From NCBI GenBank assembly GCA_033720975.1, contig JAWWBL010000022.1:1-21798 (forward strand): a stretch of DNA of 21,798 nucleotides, given 5' to 3'. The stretch is from JAWWBL01 sp033720975. Lineage in GTDB: Bacteria > Actinomycetota > Acidimicrobiia > Spongiisociales > ZC4RG35. The notes beneath the pieces are model-generated. The model saw only the letters and a list, made by a program, of their open reading frames with translations, made no database searches and was not told the origin of the DNA. Shown piece after piece: positions 13,801-19,144 of this stretch. A program made the translations under genes and the position numbers. Position 1 is the first letter of the stretch. Each line of letters starts with the position of its first letter.

Positions 13801-15235
13801 CATCGACACCTCTGAGTCGATGGGTGCATGTCATTGTGCCGACGATGGACAGACCACCGTCGAAGGCGGCGTCAACAAGACCGACATCTCGAAGTCGGCC
13901 GCCGTCCGCGCCATCGAAGCCCTCGGTGTCCATGACGAGGTCGGGGTCCTCGCCTTCTCCGGCAACTCGGAGTGGGTGATCCCCCTCCAGGTTTTCCCGG
14001 ATCAGCAGACGATCGAGCAAGGCATCGGCTCGCTCCGCCCATTCGGCGAGACACGCATAGTGCCCGCGCTGGAAGAGGCCGCGGAGGCGCTTCGCCAGTC
14101 CGACAAGCCGCTGAAGCACATCATCCTCTTCACGGACGGCTTCACCAACGAACTGCCCCAGGAAGGGTTCTCCGGGCCGACCGGGTTCTCTCCTCGACTG
14201 ATCGAAGCGGTTCGGGACATCGCGTACGAGGGAATCACGGTCTCGGTGGTAGGAACGGGCGAGGGGGCGATACCGGCCTTGGAGCAAGTAGCGGAGGCCG
14301 GTCTAGGGAGGTTCTACCCGGGTCGAGACCTCAACGAGATCCCGGAGATCTTTGTCAAGGAGGCGCGGCTTGCAGCTCGATCTTTCATCAACGAAGGAGA
14401 GTTCTACCCGACGGTCACCGGCACTTCCGAGGCGGTCCGGGAACTTGCTTCCTCGCCTGCGTTACGTGGGTACATCGCCACAGCAGCCAAGCCCACCGCC
14501 GATGTCCAGCTTCGAGTCGGCGACCTGTCGGATCCCCTTCTCGCCTCCTGGCGCGTCGGGTTGGGCAAGACCACCGCTTGGACAAGCGACGCCGGCGAGA
14601 GGTGGGCATCGGACTGGGCGGAGTGGGGAGGGTTCGCCGACTTCTGGGCCGATGTGGTCAAGGACACCTTCCCGCTGGAAGGGTCGGAGGGTGAGCAGAT
14701 AAGTGCCCGTATCAGCGACGAGCTTCTCACGGTGAAGCTCGAGGGTGCCGAAGAATGGCCGGCAGGCACCGAGGCCTACGCGAGAATCTCGTATCCGGAC
14801 GGGACGAGCGAGGAGCTGCGACTGGAACGCTCCTCGGACTTCGAGTTCGAAGTGGCGACCGCGGCGCGACAGGGAGGGACCTACGCCGTGGGAGTCAATG
14901 TCCAGACCCCGGAGGGAGACCCGCTGGTCCTCTCGGCGATCGCCACCCGGACCTTCGCCGCCGAGTTCCTGCCGGGAGACGCCGACTCCGACTTGATGGC
15001 GAGCATCTCAACCGCTACCGGGGGTCGTGGAGAGATCTCTTCGACCCAGGCGTTCGACCCCGAAGGCCTCCCCGATGGCGTCACCGAGAGGTCCTTCAGA
15101 TGGCTGTTCCTTCTGATCGCTGCCCTGCTCTGGCCTCTGGACGTCGCGCTTCGGCGGCTGCGGTTGTCGAGGAGAGAGAGACCATCCCCCCAAGCCCCAC
15201 GACCAGAGCCCCAGCCCACACCCACCACACCATAG
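10895..15235 (+). CDS. Giant BatA-like membrane protein with three VWA domains and a GATase1-like segment
   Basis: A 1446-aa protein. The N-terminus is BatA-like: helix 2-24, LTPRRPPTPVSS, and helix 57-76. VWA1 follows with MIDAS DASGS at D95. Two helices at about 569-588 and 599-620 precede VWA2 (DVSAS, D634). Residues about 854-950 (VLLVEGSRAGG through VGGVGSFGQGAYRDTPLEALLP) resemble the class I glutamine-amidotransferase-like fold found in large VWA proteins, without an obvious catalytic Cys. VWA3 has DTSES at D971. A last helix (FRWLFLLIAALLWPLDVAL, about 1401-1420) leads into a Pro-rich tail. It reads as BatA fused to a second, larger VWA membrane protein that other genomes commonly encode separately. 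It is the probable end-effector of the MoxR-DUF58 pair. Its last 140 bp overlap ccmF on the other strand. Confidence 0.88.
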   Translation: MTLLLPAGLLAIGLAAPIIVLHMLTPRRPPTPVSSLLHWDGLRHSITAAEPWQKLRWSLLLILQLLIVLAFALILARPATLETAELAEHTVFIVDASGSMAAIDGEPDRLADAIEAVKALRSEIPDGGIASLVVASEQPSVLVQHGDAADTFDRAADSITTTGGGIDFEGTFSLAESLVTAERPTGFVLVSDGDLDEVEQRLAPLGTRFVSVGSTDTNRAITDLSVTAGPGGLQARVTIESTGGPEATQTLRLDIDGITVLSEQITIPRGEVVEETYELPSGTRVAAFLDGQDLLAYDNQRYVGAPVIGSLKARVHGEATFFVDELLASIPEVDTEVAPGEEVDFEIFVGVAAPPGQAVPFIAIDVPGGIEGVRPVGRVTEPIPTLVADHPLLDDIDVSRIAIAEAQDLEVTAGQVLLGAPGVPLIVSGDIGGVPFFYLAFTLEQSNLPVNVAFPIVGARMVGSLASAGGVAEGISIGERIPIGVKGGAVIDPRGARTLVSVGDSGPVADQAGFWIVEPAGGEPVEIAVNPDTGESLLEPVTSLPEIRPAPQDEEAAAGVAVISRTLLPWFVAALLALLAFELYVSYRTRGVSRRQWRWGMVARAVIVGLVALALVNPIFTTRSDNVTTVFVVDVSASLGGSVDQARAWVESALTEAGGAEWAVVEFGREARVGTALGTNGYRRARGVDDDATNIGRGLRLGESILDGETRERLVLISDGRNNNGDLQAEIDRLKTLGMIVDVHTIVGETRADAAVAGIDVPNTVNQGESFTATVEVLSTIFASAEVQLRDDSGVLATRPVDLEPGANYVSFNIGPGEPGLRRLTATVTMPGDDTEANDSTVNAVQVAGPAKVLLVEGSRAGGSVLSGALESTGLVVDRVLTEEMPGLQELSAYRAVVLVDVGARDLGDERVATLDTFVRDLGRGLVAVGGVGSFGQGAYRDTPLEALLPVDSEPPDAEREVEVAEVLLIDTSESMGACHCADDGQTTVEGGVNKTDISKSAAVRAIEALGVHDEVGVLAFSGNSEWVIPLQVFPDQQTIEQGIGSLRPFGETRIVPALEEAAEALRQSDKPLKHIILFTDGFTNELPQEGFSGPTGFSPRLIEAVRDIAYEGITVSVVGTGEGAIPALEQVAEAGLGRFYPGRDLNEIPEIFVKEARLAARSFINEGEFYPTVTGTSEAVRELASSPALRGYIATAAKPTADVQLRVGDLSDPLLASWRVGLGKTTAWTSDAGERWASDWAEWGGFADFWADVVKDTFPLEGSEGEQISARISDELLTVKLEGAEEWPAGTEAYARISYPDGTSEELRLERSSDFEFEVATAARQGGTYAVGVNVQTPEGDPLVLSAIATRTFAAEFLPGDADSDLMASISTATGGRGEISSTQAFDPEGLPDGVTERSFRWLFLLIAALLWPLDVALRRLRLSRRERPSPQAPRPEPQPTPTTP
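15096..15235. other. 140-bp convergent coding overlap (VWA gene / ccmF)
   Basis: Both reading frames appear genuine here. The VWA protein's last membrane helix (about 15095-15160) is antisense to the variable tail of CcmF. CcmF's conserved last helix (MVWWVWAGALVVGLGG, about 15234-15187) is antisense to the VWA protein's Pro-rich tail. No intrinsic terminator is visible between or inside them. Confidence 0.75.
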
Positions 15236-16940
15236 GTCTCACGAACACACTCACATCAACCTCGGATGCATCTGGTGTGACCGTCGAGATGGCGATGACC
15301 ACGTCGCCGAGGGGGTCAGTCACCAGGGCAGGCTCGGCGACGGGCAGCGACTGGTCTTCATAGGCGCGGATCTCGGGCTCTGCGGCTGCGCCATCAACGT
15401 CGAATGTTGCTCGCACGAAGATGAACCGGTCGTCCTCGCCAGTGGAGATGGCCTCGAGACGTACCGTTTTGCCGGCCACTTCCACCTCTTGGCCAGGCCG
15501 CATCGCTCCTTCGAATTGATCACCGAGGGAACTTCCGGCGGCTCCTATCAGGACCATCACGAGACCGACGTGCGCCATATGGCCGGCCAGGATCCTTCGT
15601 TTGGGCCGTCGTGTGGCAAGCGAGCGGACAAGGGCGACCAGCGCGGAGATTGCCAGGGCGATGAGAGCGATCGGCGCAAGCCGTCTCACGGCAACCGCAA
15701 GGGCGATCCCCGCCGCCACTACAAACACCAGAACGAACGTGTTGATCTCGCTCTTGGTGGTCGCCATGCCCGACCAGGTGGTAGAGAAGGCCAAGCCCAT
15801 GAGAGGAACCATCACCAGGGTGAGCGGATAGACCGTCGAAACGAAGAACCGCGACCCGACGGCGACTTCGTCACCGGCGAAAACGGACACGTACGCCGGA
15901 TATGCGGAGCCGATCGTCACGAAGATGAGGGCCGCCACGACGAGGACCCCGCTCGCGACCAGCCAGGTGTCACGGCCCAGCCCGATTCGCTCCCACGGCT
16001 CACCCTTTGGCGTCCGGTGGGCCACAAAAGCCACGACGAGCACCGTCGCCAGCGCGGCCACCAGAAGGATCCGTCCGATGACCGGGTCTTCGGCGAATGC
16101 GTGGATCGAGCCGGTCGAGCCCGATCTGGTGAGGTAGACGCCCAAAACCGTCAAGGCGAAAGGAAGGGCACCAAAGGCGACGGTCCAGCGGCGAAGCCGC
16201 CCATCACGCTCATATACCCGCGAGACGTGCAAAAACACTGTCGTGGCGAGCCACGGCATCAATGCAGTGTTCTCGACAGGGTCCCACGCCCAGAAGCCAC
16301 CCCAACCAAGCTCGACATACGCCCAATTGGCGCCGGCGACCATCCCGAATGTGAGGAGAGTCCAGGAGATCAACAGCGATCGCCTGACACTGTTCAGCCA
16401 CAAATCACCGCTTTGACGTCGGGCGGCAGCCGTAACGGTCATCGCGAATGGCACCACGAGCGTCGTGAGACCGAGATAGAGAATGGGCGGGTGGTAGATC
16501 ATCGCCGGATGTTGAAGCAATGCCAGCAACCCGTTCCCGTCCACGGCGGGGATGTCGAGTCGGGTGAAAGGGTTGGAGAACAAGCCCGTGAAGACGAGCA
16601 GGAGCGCGCAGAGAGCAGCGCCCAAAGGGGCGGAGCGACGTTTCCGAAGGCCTATCCAGGCAACAACCGTCGTCATCGAGGCGTAGAACAGCATCGAGCC
16701 CTCCATCCCTCCCCAAAGAGCGGCGAGCCGGTACGGCCACGGTGTTTGGAGGCTCGAGGTCTCGGCCACATACGCCAGCGCGAAGTCGTTGATTAGCAGA
16801 GCGAGCCCGAGAACCAGCGTGGACACCGCACCGGATCCGGCAGCGGCGCCTAGAAGTCGGCTGAAGCGAGGCAGCGTGGCGAGGGCCGCGAGCCCGGCAG
16901 CCACCCACATGAAAACCGAGCCGACGAACGCGGCATCCAT
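15096..16940 (-). CDS. ccmF: Cytochrome c-type biogenesis protein CcmF (haem lyase subunit)
   Basis: A 614-aa polytopic membrane protein of the haem-handling family. The WWD haem-binding segment lies at 206-225 (WAYVELGWGGFWAWDP). Conserved family stretches are ALWGGMEGSMLFY (75-86), LLQHPAMIYHPPILYLG (H144, H150) and FLHVS (H238). The C-terminal half has further helices, a periplasmic domain (about 500-570) and a last helix MVWWVWAG. CcmF attaches haem to apocytochrome c in System I maturation. The frame is open to an ATG at 16970, but ATG 16940 is preferred: a TACGCT box lies exactly 6 nt upstream and the protein then begins next to its first helix. No ccmE, ccmG or ccmH is adjacent, so partners must be elsewhere. 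Confidence 0.92.
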   Translation of the reverse strand: MDAAFVGSVFMWVAAGLAALATLPRFSRLLGAAAGSGAVSTLVLGLALLINDFALAYVAETSSLQTPWPYRLAALWGGMEGSMLFYASMTTVVAWIGLRKRRSAPLGAALCALLLVFTGLFSNPFTRLDIPAVDGNGLLALLQHPAMIYHPPILYLGLTTLVVPFAMTVTAAARRQSGDLWLNSVRRSLLISWTLLTFGMVAGANWAYVELGWGGFWAWDPVENTALMPWLATTVFLHVSRVYERDGRLRRWTVAFGALPFALTVLGVYLTRSGSTGSIHAFAEDPVIGRILLVAALATVLVVAFVAHRTPKGEPWERIGLGRDTWLVASGVLVVAALIFVTIGSAYPAYVSVFAGDEVAVGSRFFVSTVYPLTLVMVPLMGLAFSTTWSGMATTKSEINTFVLVFVVAAGIALAVAVRRLAPIALIALAISALVALVRSLATRRPKRRILAGHMAHVGLVMVLIGAAGSSLGDQFEGAMRPGQEVEVAGKTVRLEAISTGEDDRFIFVRATFDVDGAAAEPEIRAYEDQSLPVAEPALVTDPLGDVVIAISTVTPDASEVDVSVFVRPMVWWVWAGALVVGLGGMVSLSSTTAAAEARRPEARAGQRSEGTAI

Positions 16941-16946
16941 GGTGCG

Positions 16947-16952
16947 AGCGTA
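16947..16952 (-). promoter_or_regulatory. -10 box of ccmF (TACGCT)
   Basis: TACGCT on the minus strand ends 6 nt before the ATG at 16940, the same geometry as the dnaE2, M15 peptidase and rarA starts. This box lies inside the longer reading frame from 16970, so if it is used the first 10 codons of that frame are not translated. Confidence 0.45.
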
Positions 16953-16989
16953 ACCCGGATCGTGGCCCATACAGCCTTGTCGGGCGGCC

Positions 16990-16995
16990 TAACCT
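16990..16995 (+). promoter_or_regulatory. -10 box of the DUF4242-cyclase gene (TAACCT)
   Basis: TAACCT lies 8 nt before the ATG at 17004 with no Shine-Dalgarno between them, consistent with a leaderless or nearly leaderless transcript. It faces away from the ccmF -10 box 37 bp upstream, forming a compact divergent promoter. No good -35 is visible. Confidence 0.45.
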
Positions 16996-17003
16996 GCCCG
17001 CCC

Positions 17004-17786
17004 ATGCCACTCTTCATGGACCGTCATGACGTGCCCGGCGCGTCCGCTCACGACGTCGCCAACGCACACGTCAGTGATCTCGAGAAGGCCGGCGAATTCG
17101 GGGTCGAGTTCTTCTCCTACTGGTTCGACCACAACGACGGCGCCGTATTCTGCTTCGCCCGAGCTCCGGAGCGAGACGCGATGAAGGCGGTCCACGAAGC
17201 GTCACACGGGCTCGTCCCCGCGGAGATCATCGAGGTCCAGGAAGGCGAAGTCGTCAAGTTCCTCGGTCGGGTTCACGACCCTCGGGACGCCAGCGAGATC
17301 ACCAGCCCCTTCCGCACCATTGCCTTCACCGACATCGTGGGGTCAACGGAGTTGCTCGACACCCTCGGGCAGGCCGAGTACATGGTCTTGCTGACCGAAC
17401 ACGACCTGGCCATCCGGAAGTCCCTGATCTCGTGGAAGGGACGCGAGGTCAAACACACCGGTGACGGGTTCATGATCTCCTTCGATGACGCCGGCAGAGC
17501 ACTCGGCTGGTCGGCAGCCGTTCGAGACATGTTCGACACAAAGGAAAACCTCACCATCCGGCTGGGGCTTGCCGCCGGCGAGCCTGTAGATCACGACGAC
17601 GACATATTCGGGGCCGCCGTGACACTGGCAAGCAGGATCTGCGGCGCCGCCGAGCCCGGGACGGTGAAGGTCTCCGATGTGGTTCGCGATATTGGCACCG
17701 AAGCGGGCTTTGAGTTCGACTCTGGCACTGAGGAATCGCTCAAGGGGTTCGCAGATCCGGTGAAGACGTACGTGCTCCTGAACTGA
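17004..17786 (+). CDS. DUF4242 domain fused to class III adenylate/guanylate cyclase
   Basis: A 260-aa soluble protein. Residues 1-88 are a DUF4242 domain (MPLFMDRHDVPG and ASHGLVPAEIIEV), a small ferredoxin-like fold related to a nickel-binding actinobacterial protein. Residues about 100-260 are a class III nucleotide cyclase. The metal-binding Asp residues are D110 (FTDIVGST) and D154 (HTGDG), with K150 just before as a purine-contacting candidate. The usual transition-state pair is partly changed: the Asn of the V-N-x-A-x-R motif is Thr197 (VTLASR), while Arg201 is kept. The enzyme would make cAMP or cGMP in response to whatever DUF4242 senses. ATG 17004 is chosen because it opens the conserved MPLFMDRHDV start and follows a TAACCT box; the frame is open to 16962. 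The product lacks membrane segments. Confidence 0.85.
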   Translation: MPLFMDRHDVPGASAHDVANAHVSDLEKAGEFGVEFFSYWFDHNDGAVFCFARAPERDAMKAVHEASHGLVPAEIIEVQEGEVVKFLGRVHDPRDASEITSPFRTIAFTDIVGSTELLDTLGQAEYMVLLTEHDLAIRKSLISWKGREVKHTGDGFMISFDDAGRALGWSAAVRDMFDTKENLTIRLGLAAGEPVDHDDDIFGAAVTLASRICGAAEPGTVKVSDVVRDIGTEAGFEFDSGTEESLKGFADPVKTYVLLN

Positions 17787-17797
17787 TCAAACGCGTA

Positions 17798-17803
17798 TAC
17801 GGT
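17798..17803 (+). promoter_or_regulatory. -10 box of rarA (TACGGT)
   Basis: TACGGT lies 6 nt before the ATG at 17810, in the 23-bp gap after the cyclase gene. This suggests that rarA has its own leaderless promoter in addition to any read-through from the cyclase. No clear -35 is visible. Confidence 0.4.
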
Positions 17804-17809
17804 CTGGCT

Positions 17810-19144
17810 ATGAGCGACCTATTCGAGGCTCGCGCCGAAGACCTTGCCCTCGCATCGGCTCCACTCGCCACCCGGATGCGCCCACGCCAGTTGGATGAAG
17901 TCGTCGGCCAGGCTGAATTGCTGGCGCCTGACGCCGCTTTCAGGAGGCTGGTAGAGGCGGGCAGACCCATCTCGATGCTCCTCTGGGGACCGCCCGGGAC
18001 CGGAAAAACCACTCTTGCCCGTCTGGTCGCCGCGGGGGCCGGTGCCCACTTCAGCACACTCTCGGCCACATCCGCCGGGGTCCGCGATATCAGAACAGTC
18101 CTGGCCGAGGCTCGACAGCGACTGGCCGAAGAGGAGAGACGGACCGTTTTGTTCCTCGACGAGATTCATCGATTCGCCAAGAACCAACAGGATGCTCTTC
18201 TGCCCGGTGTCGAGGACGGGACGCTGGTCCTCATAGGCGCCACGACGGAGAACCCTTACTTCGAGATCAACACTCCACTGATGAGCAGAATGACCCTTTT
18301 CCGGCTCCAGCCGCTCTCGAGTTCGGATGTGCGACACCTGATGGACCGGGCTCTGACCGACGATGCGCACGGCCTCGGGGAGCTTGGCCTCACGCTTTCC
18401 GACGACCTGGCCGACGAGCTGGCCGGCCGCACCGGGGGCGATGCCCGTCAGGCCCTCAACGCCCTGGAGGTTGCCGCGATACTGGCCTCACAGGACGGCG
18501 TGAGCGAGATCGCTGAGGCCCACGTCTCGGAAGCCCTGCAGCGGCGCTTGGTCCGCTACGACAAGACGGGTGACAGCCATTACGACGTGATATCAGCGTT
18601 CATCAAATCGGTGCGTGGCTCCGACCCTGACGCCGCCCTCTACTGGCTGCTGCTCATGCTCGAAGGAGGCGAGGACCCCGAGTTCATCGCCCGCCGGCTC
18701 ATCATCCTCGCCTCTGAGGATGTTGGCTTGGCCGACTCTCGTGGGTTACAAGTTGCTGTGGCTGCGGCCGACGCCCTTGCCTATGTCGGTCTTCCTGAGG
18801 CGACTTACCATCTCGCCCACGCCACTTTGTTCCTCGCCACCGCTCCGAAGTCGAACTCTGTGGGACGAGCCATTGGCGCGGCGAGATCGCTGGTTCAGGA
18901 CGGCCCTTCGCCGGTGGTGCCTCTCCACCTTCGTTCCACCGGATATGCCGGCGCCTCGAAACTCGGCCACGGAGTGGACTACGAGTACTCGCACAACGAC
19001 CCAGAGGGCATCGTCGATCAGCAGTACTTCCCCGACGGGGTTGACCCGACCGTGCTCTTCGTGCCGGGCACCCGCGGAGCCGAGCAGCGGATCAGGGAGG
19101 CGCTGGAGAGGATCGACGACGTGTTCGGTCGGGACCGTTACTGA
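17810..19144 (+). CDS. rarA: Replication-associated recombination protein RarA (MgsA), AAA+ ATPase
   Basis: A 444-aa protein of the clamp-loader-like RarA/MgsA/WRNIP1 family, which acts at stalled replication forks. Walker A is GPPGTGKT (60-67), Walker B is LFLDEIHRF (D117, E118), and the sensor region is GATTENP (133-139). The sensor 2/lid segment GDARQALNALE is present, and the C-terminal tetramerisation domain (about 250-440) includes SAFIKSVRGSDPDAALYWL, characteristic of the family. The length is typical. It is the second genome-maintenance gene in the window besides dnaE2, but no LexA box precedes it. Its last 7 bases overlap the end of valS on the opposite strand. Confidence 0.95.
   Translation: MSDLFEARAEDLALASAPLATRMRPRQLDEVVGQAELLAPDAAFRRLVEAGRPISMLLWGPPGTGKTTLARLVAAGAGAHFSTLSATSAGVRDIRTVLAEARQRLAEEERRTVLFLDEIHRFAKNQQDALLPGVEDGTLVLIGATTENPYFEINTPLMSRMTLFRLQPLSSSDVRHLMDRALTDDAHGLGELGLTLSDDLADELAGRTGGDARQALNALEVAAILASQDGVSEIAEAHVSEALQRRLVRYDKTGDSHYDVISAFIKSVRGSDPDAALYWLLLMLEGGEDPEFIARRLIILASEDVGLADSRGLQVAVAAADALAYVGLPEATYHLAHATLFLATAPKSNSVGRAIGAARSLVQDGPSPVVPLHLRSTGYAGASKLGHGVDYEYSHNDPEGIVDQQYFPDGVDPTVLFVPGTRGAEQRIREALERIDDVFGRDRY

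Noticed and set aside
15489..16796. Long plus-strand open frame (435 codons) opposite ccmF
   Set aside because: The protein is Arg/Gly/His/Asp-rich with no domain, and the opposite strand encodes an unmistakable CcmF. It is a high-GC shadow frame.
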